Part shown: in pieces, positions 9,101-18,847 of the stretch
How positions within the stretch are numbered: position 1 is the first letter of the stretch
How the letters are laid out: each line of letters begins with the position of its first letter
DNA from: Phytophthora sp. 'mugwort'
Lineage: Eukaryota; Oomycota; Peronosporomycetes; Peronosporales; Peronosporaceae
Direction: 5' to 3'
Assembly (NCBI GenBank): GCA_033558025.1
Contig: JAUCEF010000006.1
Span: 5,146,001 to 5,210,000, forward strand
Length of the DNA: 64,000 bases
Program-made: the position numbers and the translations under genes
The notes under the pieces: generated by a model
The model's database searches: none
What the model saw: the letters and a program-made list of their open reading frames with translations, nothing else
Told to the model about the DNA's origin: nothing

Positions 9101-11225
9101 TCGTCGTCACTGGATCTGTTGAAGGAGATACTGATGGAGTCGATGTTACTGGTGCAGTCGACGCAGTTGGCTGGGAGGTACTAACCGATGGTGTACTTGT
9201 CGTTGCAGGTGTCGTCGTTGCTGCTGATGGCGTTGTCGTACCTACTGATGCAGCTATCGTTGTAGATGGCTGTAGGGGGGAACTTGTCGCGGTTGGTGCC
9301 GTCGGTGCTGTCGTGTCGGCAAGAATTGGTACATCGCTGAATGGGTCTTCCGGTACCGGTGCGTCTGTGGCTGTGCCTGGCACCGTTGTGGCAGGTGATG
9401 CAGTGACTGGTATACTGGTGACAGGTGCTGACGTTGGCGGTGCTCCAGGTACGGCTGCAGAAGTAGCCGGGGTTGACGCAGCCGGTACAGGTGCTGCTGT
9501 CGCTGTGGCAGGTGTGGCTGGAGGTGCGGTGTCGGCGAGGATCGGGATATCGCCAAACGGGTCTTCTGTCGCTGGCGCCGAAGATACTGGAGACGCAGTG
9601 ACGGGTGCTGACGTTGACGGTGCTCCAGTTGCCGCTGCAGACGCAGCCGGCGTTGACGCAGCCGGTGCCGTGGCGACAGGTGCTGCTGTCGCGGTGGCGG
9701 ACGTGGCTGGAGGTTCAGTGTCGGCGAGGATCGGGATATCGCCGCCAAACGGGTCTTCTGTCGCTGGAGCTGAAGACACTGGAGACGCAGTGACTGGTGC
9801 TGACGTCGTCGGTGGTCGAGTTGCCACTGCAGAAGTCGCTGGCGTACTGGTGACCGGTGCACTTGTTACCGGCGCCTCAGTAGCTGGCACAGATGTGGCT
9901 GGAACCGTGGTATCAGAAAGGATCGGGATATCGCCAAACGGGTCTTCTGTCGCTGGCGCCGAAGATACTGGAGCCGCAGTGACGGGTGCTGACGTTGGCG
10001 GTGCTCCAGTTGCCGCTGCAGACGGAGCCGGCGTTGACGCAGCCGGTGCCGTGGCGACAGGTGCTGCTGTCGCGGTGGCGGACGTGGCTGGAGGTTCAGT
10101 GTCGGCGAGGATCGGGATATCGCCGCCAAACGGGTCTTCTGTCGCTGGAGCTGAAGACACTGGAGACGCAGTGACTGGTGCTGACGTCGTCGGTGGTCGA
10201 GTTGCCACCGCAGAAGTCGCTGGCGTACTGGTGACCGGTGCACTTGTTACCGGCGCCTCAGTAGCTGGCACAGATGTGGCTGGAGCCGTGGTATCAGAAA
10301 GGATCGGGATATCGCCAAACGGGTCTTCTGTCACTGGCGCCGAAGATACTGGAGGCGCAGTAACTGGTGCTGACGTTGTCGGTGCCTCGGTAGCTGGTGC
10401 TGAAGTGGCAGGAACTGTGGTGTCAACAAGAATGGGGATCTCTCCAAATGGGTCTTCCGTCGCTGGTGGTGAAGTGATTGGTGCCGTCGTAGCAGGTGCT
10501 GTCGTCGTCGTTGGGGCAGTCGTAGCTGGCGCCGTCGTTGGCATTACAGGTTGATACGTGAGGGCACAATCTCCTGCGCTCGACGTGCAGCAAATGATAT
10601 TCTGCTGGTTCCACCCTGACCATTCCTCCCTGCACGTCGACAAACTCCAGCAGTACGGCCCACCCGATCCTCGATTTGATTGAGCACAGCACCAAGTGCT
10701 TCCACCACCAGAATAGGCGCAGCTGTAATATGCCGTCTGCGTACTGAAGACCGGCGGGGCGACATTTACAGGGTCTTCGAATTGGAGACGACGCCCTTCA
10801 GCTGTCACTGGACTCTGTCGGGTAACGAGATGAGGTCTTTGGCTGCGAAAAAGCTGCTTCTGGTCACGATCACTTTCCAGTTTTGCTGTGGTAAACTCGG
10901 AGCACGCGCGTCCTTGTTCGTCTGTGCCGGCATTGCACTCAAAACCGCGGAATTGCCAATTCCTCACCGATCCTGGAGCCTCATCCAGTGGCAAAAGTTG
11001 CAGCGAGAAGTAAACGTTGACCCAAGGCAGGTCCCGAATGTATAAATTGTCACTAATATGCTTGTACATGCCCACGTGCACCTGACCAGGAACGTTCAAT
11101 GGTAGATCCACTGCGACTGAATTGAGCTCGTCTTGAATACTTGAGGCAAGAGCTGCATCAGGAGGCGTCGCGACGGTACTTAACACTAGTACCGCCATCA
11201 CCACAGCTGATTGCATCCATCGCAT
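6102..11225 (-). CDS. Large mucin-like multi-pass membrane protein with TRP-like C-terminus
   Basis: One uninterrupted 1707-aa frame from the ATG at 11225 (the frame continues upstream without ATG). Residues 1-30 form a clear signal peptide (MRWMQSAVVMAVLVLSTVAT). Next is a cysteine-rich extracellular module (about 165-215, with CAYSGGGSTWCC and GPYCWSLSTCREEW). Residues ~225-1175 are a Thr/Ser/Pro/Ala mucin-like region with seven EDPF-(G/S)-(D/E/V)-IPIL-type boxes and three shorter PILAD copies, likely heavily O-glycosylated. Alanine-rich hydrophobic segments follow (~1232-1265), and from ~1385 come several transmembrane helices with WGAYYKYYHFENRYFFVAKM between them, resembling fungal TRP-like/FLC membrane proteins. 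A role at the cell surface or in cation or lipid transport is inference. It is convergent with dynamitin. The repeat block includes a 381-bp in-frame tandem duplication. Confidence 0.75.
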   Translation of the reverse strand: MRWMQSAVVMAVLVLSTVATPPDAALASSIQDELNSVAVDLPLNVPGQVHVGMYKHISDNLYIRDLPWVNVYFSLQLLPLDEAPGSVRNWQFRGFECNAGTDEQGRACSEFTTAKLESDRDQKQLFRSQRPHLVTRQSPVTAEGRRLQFEDPVNVAPPVFSTQTAYYSCAYSGGGSTWCCAQSNRGSGGPYCWSLSTCREEWSGWNQQNIICCTSSAGDCALTYQPVMPTTAPATTAPTTTTAPATTAPITSPPATEDPFGEIPILVDTTVPATSAPATEAPTTSAPVTAPPVSSAPVTEDPFGDIPILSDTTAPATSVPATEAPVTSAPVTSTPATSAVATRPPTTSAPVTASPVSSAPATEDPFGGDIPILADTEPPATSATATAAPVATAPAASTPAPSAAATGAPPTSAPVTAAPVSSAPATEDPFGDIPILSDTTVPATSVPATEAPVTSAPVTSTPATSAVATRPPTTSAPVTASPVSSAPATEDPFGGDIPILADTEPPATSATATAAPVATAPAASTPAASAAATGAPSTSAPVTASPVSSAPATEDPFGDIPILADTAPPATPATATAAPVPAASTPATSAAVPGAPPTSAPVTSIPVTASPATTVPGTATDAPVPEDPFSDVPILADTTAPTAPTATSSPLQPSTTIAASVGTTTPSAATTTPATTSTPSVSTSQPTASTAPVTSTPSVSPSTDPVTTTPAATSVTPTATSASSPTDAPILADTPTTPTATATGTPNTATPSATTQPSDTTSTETQPAAPVTTTPTTSTQPPTGSPATSNPGTGTPTATTSTVAGSPVTSAPVTGAPTPTSAPASGTPTASTPASGAPTASTPTATSTSTTTAQPSTPSIVGSSSDVPILADIPSSTPATATDLPVSTVGTPASTASTVPGSNAETPTASVETPVSTTGMSPSSTETPVSTGAIVTPSSSPQTPSVTSTADSPTQPTATAAQPSTTPTDTPTGDTPIVTLPILADTPTATDPATNTPSSTASTSLSSTPVANTPDASSAVASSGSQTIEPSATRPVSGSLAGTPSANSASREGSRALPATSTASSDLASSAPSLASTEDATLDSSAAEISSRTEGASSSRSSSSPELLNPTRDTSASTAASSTAEGSNTEPSLASMRPRITTRGNSQRGGFKGSSSGNSLDNSLPLNPIASGFDEQSVSSSHADALVGSEDPATISNTNDAQSDGYDDEAFHRAIIDFTHSFGPARDMASNSANVLIATAVTANVVSAVISVASITTSAVSSAASGITASQGLLNVVGGGASLGRAAPAVDLTELFMMLNYLQFISSSSHLSLPTAPDFFFHFTDSLGWCNLQPSSPNKLTSSDNDHGKEKLSSDNASSFTVADGDIISGVLAYAERINVKPEELFTKTAIVFVSVVGGVAAVVATLYSLLRLLLRRKLELLIQRLDDLPRAKLLMRLLIQSCLSICLLSEYALSMTSSFQMRYNEQEQQHGSHSAFAFATVALIFVCCGLIVLGFVKIWDKSEEELSNPDFKFAWGAYYKYYHFENRYFFVAKMGAEILSGVIIGLVSDVPSQLTLLMSLQLAMFLYTVESAPYSMEFQTVCSSIAFVMKMVTYALISSFLTPSTEIGLQNFVGTLVIVLQVMLLVLFNSRQLYILYKQMKYLWGLRQDRLQRNKDMKDDKHDAMVIRDSIFALTPAPEAQVFRPARENKRNSMIVTPTQFPVAAC
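9535..10295. repeat. In-frame 381-bp tandem duplication inside the mucin-like repeats
   Basis: A block around 9535-9915 recurs 381 bp later (127 codons); for example, the stretch beginning GACGTGGCTGGAGGTTCAGT starts at 9700 and again at 10081. Only scattered substitutions separate the copies by eye. Because the period is a multiple of three, the duplication lengthens the extracellular Thr/Pro-rich domain by one higher-order unit without breaking the frame. Confidence 0.85.
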
Positions 11226-12937
11226 CGTAGCTTGATGTGCTTTGCGCTGTTTGGTGAATGAATGAATGACCTTTGCGATGACTATGGGGCTCAGCGAGCT
11301 CTTCCCACTTTTTTTTTTCAACGGACTTGGCTGAACATGATGCCGCTTCGTTGCGTCAAATGTGAGGAAAATGGAAGAAAATCCCACAAGAAGTCGGAGC
11401 GAGAGTTCAGTTCAGCGCGTACGAACTTGATGGCATCTCACTGTCAACTTTTCTTCGTTTTGGTGCTCGAAGAGCAGTGAGTGCCGAGCAATTCAATGTT
11501 AAAGATGGAAACCTGGCGGCATGTCCTGCCATTTCTTTTTTTTTACGGGGGGGGCTCGGGATTCAAGTGAAAAAAAATAAGTCGTGATGTGCGGCATCGA
11601 TGAAAATATTGATTCGTCCGACGTATTTTTAGCATACAGAGTGGTACGATCGCTTGAGGAACCTATGCCGGCCAAGAAACTCGATGACATATCGTGTACC
11701 GTTGGAGACGTGCCTTTAGAGCCCGAGGGACCAAGAACTGCAGATCCAAATCGCATTAGCAACCAAAACGTGAACCCCAGTGTTTAACATGCTCCTAAAA
11801 AATACCGCTTGCTTCTCGAAAGCTTTGCGCCTTCCTTCATGTGTCGATTTCTTTCCTACCTTGCGCAGTGAGTGACATGCGTGCAGAGCTCGTGGGTTAC
11901 GGCGGAGACGCGTACGAATGGAGATAGCCGTCGCGTGGTATGGCTGAGGCCCGTTTCACCCTCGAGTCTTCGCTGCGCTACTAGCACAATAGCACTGTAG
12001 CGTGTCAGGCCCGCGACGAGAAGCTTGTGGAATGCGAGCTATTGGCAGCACGCCGTTGGGTCGTGGACCCAGTACAGTACATGTACAACACAGTTGACTG
12101 AAACCGTAGTATTTTAATACTTGAAGTAATTGCTAGTTGGACCACTCGTGACTGCCGCATGGATCGACGCATTTAGATAAAAGGCATCGAATGGTGACAG
12201 TTTATAGGCATCGAGTAGGTGCTTGCGTCAAAAACGAAACGAGCAACAGTGTGGGTCAGCTCGCCTTGACCATTCTGGTCAATTTGACACCTCACGGATG
12301 ACGTTGTTCCCCACCGAGAAGAATGTGGTGCTGGAATTTACTAGGCATCTTCCACTCAGGCTAACGCCAGGAACTGTGAGTAACTTATTAATGAATCGGT
12401 GGTTCTAAAGTTGTTTTTCGTGGAGGCGATTCACCTGTCGATTGACGGAGGGTGATATATACCGTATGCAAGGCGGAGCATGTCATACAACGGGGTACCT
12501 GCGTTGTCTTACGACATTCGTTTAACATGATCACGGCGTTGAAGTTATGGTCCAAGGACAAATTTCACATAGTGTCTGTCATGCGTTCAGCCTCGTTGTA
12601 GGATCACCACCAACGTCCAAGGCTCAATGCTGTGCCTCATCAGCCAAGCCGCGCATCCAGTCGCTTGGGAGCCATTTTCGCCACTACATACTGTAAAACA
12701 CGCGTAATCGTCGCGTTTACAGCTGTGAAAGTCCATCCCGCGCCACGACTGACACGTCCGTCTCCGCTGCAGTTATTGGCCCAGGCGTCCGTCAATCAGA
12801 TCAGCCATAGCCCGATACGTCCACATCCACTGAAGCGCCCGCTCCTTGCGCAAACGGCGCAATGATGATCGAGCCACAGCCCACAATCCCTTTGACGGCG
12901 TTGAAGGCACTCGGCCCCAACCAAGTCCTGGTCCACT
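11226..12937. other. Intergenic region, 1.7 kb, no supported gene
   Basis: The region separates the divergent mucin-like gene and MET10-like gene and should hold both promoters. It has poly-T/poly-A tracts near 11311-11319 and 11570, and palindromic GTACAGTACATGTAC sequence near 12073. Small ORFs (for example 11584-11787 on plus) have no recognisable domain or conservation signal, so I leave them uncalled. Confidence 0.4.
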
Positions 12938-15900
12938 ATGCCGACTGCCACTAGCTACCAGATCGAGGACGGCTTCGTGTCCACATCGGCCGGCAACGCC
13001 GTGCTCAAGGCGGCGCTGGTCGTGGACGTGCTGGACGAGAACGCGAGCGATACGTCCACGGCGTCACTAACGCTAACGCCGCTACACAAGCTGCACACGA
13101 CTCGCTCCGAGCTCAACAGCCGCGTGTTCCCACGTGTCGACCGCTTCTGCTCGGGTGCCGATGTTGTGCTGCACGTGGCCGGCCACATGAGCGCCAACGT
13201 GTTCGAGTATCCGCTGCTGCCGACCGCTGAGAGCGCACAGACGCAGGAGACCAAGCGCAACGCCCGCGCACGCGTCGTGACGCTCGAGATCCGCCAGGGA
13301 GCTGCTGACGCAGTGCGCGGCGCGTTGGCTGTGGGCGCGTCCTCGGCCGCGTTCATCCCGTCGCAGACGCTCCCTCTGTTCCTGCCCAGTCTCTTCCAGC
13401 TGGCGCAGAACGCGGCGACGTCAGCCCCCGCCGTGTTCCACGTGACGTGCGAAGCCATTCGCCGCGACATGGCCGTCGCCAGCTCATACGAACCACTGTA
13501 CGCGCTGCAGCACTCGGGCGCGCTGCTTCTCAACTCGGCCTCGCCCCAGGAATGCCACGACTTGGCGATTGTGGCCCATGTGGCTGCTCAACGCCTCCAG
13601 AAGCTGCTGGTGCACTTCTATGACGGCGCGCGAGTGGCGCATGAGTTGGCCAAAGTGGAGACGCTGACGGAGGAATTGCTCGAGACCCTCGCAGTGCCGC
13701 ACTCGACGGCGCCGTTGACTGGAGACGTAATGGAGCAGGTGCAGAACGTCATGGACGACCTGTTCCACGTGCTGCAGCGCCAGTACCGTGTGTACGAGTA
13801 CTTTGGTGCCGAGGACGCAGAATACGTTGTTGTGGTCGTGGGTGAGGCCGCTGCTGCGTTAAAGCAGGCGGTGGCTTACGAGCAGATGCTGGGCGCTAAG
13901 GTCGGTGTCGTGCAGGTCCGTCTCCTGTTGCCGTGGTCGCACAAGCTGTTCGCACAGGCACTTCCAGCGACGGCCAAGCGGATGGTGGCTCTAGAGAACG
14001 TGGCTCCCAGTGCACTGACTTTCCAACGTGGTCTCCTCACTCAGAACTTGCAGGTGTTTTTCCAGACGACGTACTGGCAGCCGGCTGTCGAGACTGTCCC
14101 AGTGGTGGTGACGGGCGTGTATGGTGGCGTATTCCGCAACTCCACCTTCTCTGTGGGCATGGGTCGTGCTGTGCTGCGTCACCTGGCGACAACTTCATCT
14201 CGCCGTACGTTCGTGGTGGCTAAGAGTGAGGAACTGTACGACGCTGCTTTAGTGAACGCTGCGTCGGAGAGTAGTCAAGCGACCAAGTTCGACGTGGTCT
14301 TTGGCGAGTCTCTAGAGCTCGAGGGCTCGGCGGCATACACGAAACAGTTTCTATTTTATGGCTTTGATGACGTCGACGCTGATGCTGCCCGTGTTGGCAC
14401 CGAGACGAACACGCTGTTCAAGTCGACGCTGGACCTGCTGAACAAGAACCCGGCCACACGTGTGAACGCTGTCGTGACGCACAGTGCCGGCGAGGAGGCT
14501 GCGGACCGCCCAGTGTCAACGCTAGAGGTGCGTGTCGCTCTGGACGGTGGCAACGGCATCACGACGTCGGAGCCTGTTGAGCAGGCGGACGTGGTGGTGG
14601 TAACCCGCCCCGAGCTGCTGGCCCACTACGACGTGGCTCGCAGCGTGAAGCAGGGCGGCAAACTGCTAGTGCTGGCAGGCTGGAAGACGTCCGACGACGT
14701 GGACGAGCGTGCGGCGTTTAAGCAGCAAGTGGCATCTCGCGACATTCATCTTCTGGTGGTAGACGTTAACGAGTTGGCTACTCGTGTGGAGGACGACGCC
14801 GTCGCTGCTGTGGGTCTTCAGACGGCTTTCTTCAAGGCGTCGGGTCTGTATGACGAGAGCGTGGTGCTGGCTCTGCTGGAGGCGCAGTTCCCCGAGGAGA
14901 AGCACGCGACGCTGCGTTCGTTCGTGTCGGCCGTGTATGGCGACGTGTTGACGCTTACGTATCCGTTAAGTGAGTGGTTGGCTGCCACGGATGTGGAGGA
15001 GGAGGCTGCCAACGCTAAGCCGCTCACTGCATTCTACAACGTGGCGACCAGCAAGGTTCCGTTCGCCAGCAGCGTCGACTCGGCGACGAGTCTCTCGAAA
15101 CCCAATGGCAAGCGCCGCTCGTACGCTGAAGTGTCGCGTGAGACGAAGACAGCGTGGCAATTGATGTTCCCGAGCGCATTCGAGACTCGCCATGGTGTGC
15201 GCGACCACGTGACGGACCTGGTGACCGTAACCAAGTGGGAGCGTCTGACACCCGAAGACTACTCGCGCAATGTGTTCCATCTCGAGATGGACACTACGAA
15301 CACGGCCATTAAGTACCGCATTGGGGAAGCTCTGGCTGTGTTTGCGCATAACGACGAGAAGGAGGTTGTGAAGTTCTTGCAGACGTACAATGCGGACCCG
15401 GAGGCGCTGGTGGCGCTTCCTGTAACACACAAGAAGAAGAAGGGTGAGCCTGCCACCGGTCCGAGCGACGAGACGTTGACGTACTTCCAACTATTTTCGC
15501 ATGTGCTGGACATCTTTGGTCGACCGTCCAAGAAATTCTATCAGGCTTTGTTAGAGCGCGCCACAGATGAGAAGGAGAAGGAGACGCTGACGGCTTTGCT
15601 GGATGCGGATGGCAAAGACGAGTACAAACGCCGTGTGGACGAGACGGTGACGTTTGCGGAGCTGCTGGAGGAGTTCCCGTCTGCGCGCCCGACGCTGACG
15701 GACTTGCTGACGCTCGTGCCGCGCATTAAACCGCGTCATTATTCAATTGCGTCGAGCATGAAGATGAACCCATCGAGCGTCCATCTGCTGATCGTGGTGC
15801 ATGACTGGACGACACCGAGTGGCAAGTACTGCATCGGCCAGGCGACGCGTTACCTGGCGGACGTAAAAATTGGCCAGAAGCTCTCAGTGTCAGTGTGCAC

Positions 15901-16387
15901 ATCGGTGATGAAGCTGCCGACGAACCCGGAGGACCCAATCGTGATGGCGGGTCTGGGCACGGGGATGGCTCCGTTCCGTGCGTTCATCCAAGAGCGTGCG
16001 TTCCTGCGTTCTGAGGGCGTCAAGGTGGGTCCAGTAGCACTGTACTTTGGTAGTCGCCACAAAGCCAAGGAATACCTGTATGGCGATGAGTTGGACGCGT
16101 ACGAGGCCGATGGCTTGGTGACGTATCTGCGTTGCGCCTTCTCGCGTGATCAGGAGCACAAGGTATACATTCAGGACAAGATTGCAGAGGACAAGGAGAT
16201 CCTAGCGGACTTGTTACTGCGCCAGAACGGTCACTTTTACCTGTGTGGTCCGACGTGGCCGGTCGCGGATGTGCGCGAGGCGCTCGTGAGTTCATTCACG
16301 CAAGTCGGTGGATTGGACCGTCGCCAGGCGAACGCGACGATCGAGCGCATGCGCGAGGAAGGCCGCTACGTGCTGGAGGTTTACTAA
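12938..16387 (+). CDS. MET10: Sulfite reductase [NADPH] flavoprotein alpha subunit (MET10-like)
   Basis: Single exon, 1149 aa, ATG at 12938. It passes electrons from NADPH via FAD to the hemoprotein subunit for sulfite-to-sulfide reduction. The N-terminal ~640 residues are a pyruvate:ferredoxin-oxidoreductase-like region, as in yeast Met10. The C-terminal ~380 residues are a ferredoxin-NADP-reductase-type module: RHYSIASS near 932-939 (FAD), GLGTGMAPFR near 1005 and FGSR near 1037 (NADP-binding), YLCGP near 1100, and the C-terminal EGRYVLEVY with the terminal aromatic that stacks on FAD. No flavodoxin/FMN domain is visible, as expected when that domain lies in the beta subunit. Yeast Met10 is about 1035 aa, so length fits. 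Together with the genes at 1-1993 and 2901-3872 it makes a partial sulfite-reduction locus. Confidence 0.93.
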   Translation: MPTATSYQIEDGFVSTSAGNAVLKAALVVDVLDENASDTSTASLTLTPLHKLHTTRSELNSRVFPRVDRFCSGADVVLHVAGHMSANVFEYPLLPTAESAQTQETKRNARARVVTLEIRQGAADAVRGALAVGASSAAFIPSQTLPLFLPSLFQLAQNAATSAPAVFHVTCEAIRRDMAVASSYEPLYALQHSGALLLNSASPQECHDLAIVAHVAAQRLQKLLVHFYDGARVAHELAKVETLTEELLETLAVPHSTAPLTGDVMEQVQNVMDDLFHVLQRQYRVYEYFGAEDAEYVVVVVGEAAAALKQAVAYEQMLGAKVGVVQVRLLLPWSHKLFAQALPATAKRMVALENVAPSALTFQRGLLTQNLQVFFQTTYWQPAVETVPVVVTGVYGGVFRNSTFSVGMGRAVLRHLATTSSRRTFVVAKSEELYDAALVNAASESSQATKFDVVFGESLELEGSAAYTKQFLFYGFDDVDADAARVGTETNTLFKSTLDLLNKNPATRVNAVVTHSAGEEAADRPVSTLEVRVALDGGNGITTSEPVEQADVVVVTRPELLAHYDVARSVKQGGKLLVLAGWKTSDDVDERAAFKQQVASRDIHLLVVDVNELATRVEDDAVAAVGLQTAFFKASGLYDESVVLALLEAQFPEEKHATLRSFVSAVYGDVLTLTYPLSEWLAATDVEEEAANAKPLTAFYNVATSKVPFASSVDSATSLSKPNGKRRSYAEVSRETKTAWQLMFPSAFETRHGVRDHVTDLVTVTKWERLTPEDYSRNVFHLEMDTTNTAIKYRIGEALAVFAHNDEKEVVKFLQTYNADPEALVALPVTHKKKKGEPATGPSDETLTYFQLFSHVLDIFGRPSKKFYQALLERATDEKEKETLTALLDADGKDEYKRRVDETVTFAELLEEFPSARPTLTDLLTLVPRIKPRHYSIASSMKMNPSSVHLLIVVHDWTTPSGKYCIGQATRYLADVKIGQKLSVSVCTSVMKLPTNPEDPIVMAGLGTGMAPFRAFIQERAFLRSEGVKVGPVALYFGSRHKAKEYLYGDELDAYEADGLVTYLRCAFSRDQEHKVYIQDKIAEDKEILADLLLRQNGHFYLCGPTWPVADVREALVSSFTQVGGLDRRQANATIERMREEGRYVLEVY

Positions 16388-17946
16388 GCGTCATTAAACT
16401 TGTTCAGACTAGTCGAAATATCCCTCACAGTCGTTGTAGAGGAGACCAAAAGTTACGAGCTTATGAAATACATTCAATGTAACGTGGTTTGCCAATTTAT
16501 GGAAACGCCAGCAGCACCTCATGCAAAGTCAACACTAATTTTTGAAGTTTGCAAAATGGGTACTGTACCTGCAAAACCGGTACTACAGTAAAGGATTGTT
16601 TTATCGATTCTATTATTATTGACCAAAACTACCATACAAATAAAGCTATGTCCCGCCAGATATGTCCGTTCTGCACTTGGGTTGATTATTGATTTTGATG
16701 CCGGACAGTTCACTGCGGCCAAAATTCAGGAAGTTCGCTGCGGCCAAAATTTAGGAAGTTTTGTCTATCTATAAAGATGTAGTGATATATATATAATAAA
16801 TGTCTAATGTGTATTAAGCAGAGCCTCTAAAAACCAAGATAAAAACAAGTTTGTTAAAGCTGTAGTGAGGATATATATATAACTACGGTGTATTCAAAAG
16901 TTGTTTAAAACACTAGAAATACGAGCTGATTGATTTAATTAAAAATGATTAAAACGTATTCTTTGATGTGAATAAATGGCGGTGCAAACAAAACAATAAA
17001 TTTAAGGGAAAATTCCGAAAGGTGATATATCGAATATATAAAGCAGGTGATGTAAATCACATGATGCAAGAGTGATGCAGTAGTTACTTCGTAAATCTCG
17101 GTTACAGTTCGGTTAGAGTAACCTCGTGTACTTTAAGGTGAACCAAGGGAGGTGACGGGGCAATGCATGCACGCTAGCGGAACGGTGTGGGTGAACGTTC
17201 GAGTCCCACAATCGTTGTTGTGACTGCTGAGTAAATGGTAAGTTTCAACAGCTTAAGCTAATTGTAGTGTAGTCGGACCTGATACATAAAAAAGGCCGAG
17301 TGCAATTCGGTCCACCTTCTGGTGAGACTCACAAAGAGATCAGACCGAGCAACGCCTGGGAATAACGTGTCACCAAACAGGGTTACCCAATTGGCTTTCA
17401 AACGAGCTGAATGGGATTAGTCCCCGAGTACGCACGTTCTCGGATAAAATTTCGAAATGCCAGCAACCTGCAAGAAGAGCAAGCAAGTCACGTTTTTTAT
17501 GTATGTCTTTTCACTGCCTTTCTATGAACTCCAGTTTTCTCCACTCTTACAAGAGACCTTGTTGTGCCCATCAGCCTCGCCTCACTTGCCGCACGCATAC
17601 TACATCTTCTGCATCCTTCCACTCTCTCCGCGGCTTCGAACCCGGCGCTTCCGTGGTCGACCAGCTTGGTGATGAAACTGATCGGGAAGCAGAGTGATGT
17701 CTCGTGTATGCGGATTGGCTACAAAGGTAGCCATTCGGATGTGGATCTAGAATAACATATAATTAGTATAGTATAGTGGAACTAATATAAACCAGACGTA
17801 CGGCGGTTGAGGAGGCCACGCGGCCTTCATCCGCCCGAACTGCGGGGGACGGCTCACTCTGGTTCTAGCCGCCCTCCCCAAAACTCAAACGTTTTCAGAT
17901 ATACTGGTAGCACTTGTTGGTCCCAGCAACCTGACCGAAACAGCCC
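16388..17946. other. AT-rich intergenic region, 1.5 kb
   Basis: Sequence is AT-rich with repeated TATATATA runs (16780-16800, 16870-16890, 17025-17040) and no coding ORF I can support. Around 17150-17220 a stretch has a B-box-like GTTCGAGTCCC, but no convincing A box or cloverleaf can be drawn. From about 17895 the sequence ACTGGTAGCACTTG resembles the primer-site region that follows the LTR in the gypsy element at 48-56 kb, marking the left side of the next remnant. Confidence 0.35.
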
Positions 17947-18611
17947 ATGCCGACCATCGCCCAGCTACAAGCCGAGATTGACCGGCTCAACCAAGCGATG
18001 GCTAATCGCACGCGAGTGCCCACCAAAATCTGACAAGGTTCACTGGCAAGCGCGGGGAGGCCGTCCACGAATGGCTGTTCCAGATCGAGAACGCGTGTCG
18101 CATCAACGGTATCCTGATCGAAGACACGAGCACGCGACTGCCGGGAATTGCCGGGTCGGCAATGGAGAAGCCGGCCTCGGGGTGGTCCTTGCACTGGTCT
18201 TCGACGACGAGTAGCGAGGAGCACACGTGGGGGATTTTCCGTGAGCATGTACTCAAACACTTCGAGGCGTCGAACTACCAAGCCGTCCTGCGCGAAAAGC
18301 TCCTGTGACTCAAGCAGACGGCGGACATCGAGACGTACAATGGCGAGTACTCAGCTCTCATCTTCCGCGTGGAAGGCATGAACATACTCGACCAGGTGTT
18401 GTGCTATGCGAACGGTCTCAAGCCTCGCAAGCGCAGCAATGTCAAGCTCGAGAACCCCGAGGCGCTGAGTGAAGCTATGGACTTAGCCGCCAAGTGCGAA
18501 GTGGCTCACTTCGTCGAAGAAGTGCGAGAGCGTCGTTTGGACAGAGACAAATATCGTCGTCAGCTGGCCAATCCCAAGACAATGGTAAACCCTTTAAGGG
18601 GAAGTCGTTGA
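17947..18611 (+). pseudogene. Ty3/gypsy gag remnant
   Basis: An ATG at 17947 opens MPTIAQLQAEIDRLNQAMAN, then the frame shifts. The gag core follows with VHEWLFQIENACRINGILIE, HVLKHFEASNYQAVLREKLL, an in-frame TGA at 18306, then TADIETYNGEYSALIFRVEG and LDRDKYRRQL. This matches the retrotransposon gag (capsid) pattern common in oomycete gypsy elements. The frameshift and stop make it a pseudogene; protease, RT and integrase are absent here, so this is an internally deleted copy. Confidence 0.75.
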
Positions 18612-18847
18612 CGTGATTGCTCAAGTAGTTGAGCAGCAGATGGACCTCAACGCTTGTTCATCATGGCCGGAGCCTCGTCTGATTGAAGCTGGCGGTCAGA
18701 ACGCAGTACTCGATTACGGGTGAGAGCTCGGCACTGCTGCTTGCGTGGTGGCAAGTGCCCGGCTGCAAGGGCTCCTCGCTGCACTCTTTTTAACCAGTGA
18801 GCCTTCAGCAAGAAAACCAAATTTGGCCAATCGATGTCGATCTGCAA

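Noticed and set aside
8965..10554. 529-codon plus-strand open frame (also 7630-8403 and 8434-8931) opposite the mucin-like gene
   Set aside because: It is the antisense shadow of the GC-biased Thr/Ser/Pro/Ala repeats; the sense strand has a signal peptide, domains and one continuous 1707-codon frame.
11226..11387. Upstream extension of the mucin-like protein
   Set aside because: It starts from GTG only; the ATG at 11225 directly opens a signal peptide.
17150..17225. Possible tRNA or SINE with a B-box-like GTTCGAGTCCC
   Set aside because: No A box or cloverleaf could be drawn around it.
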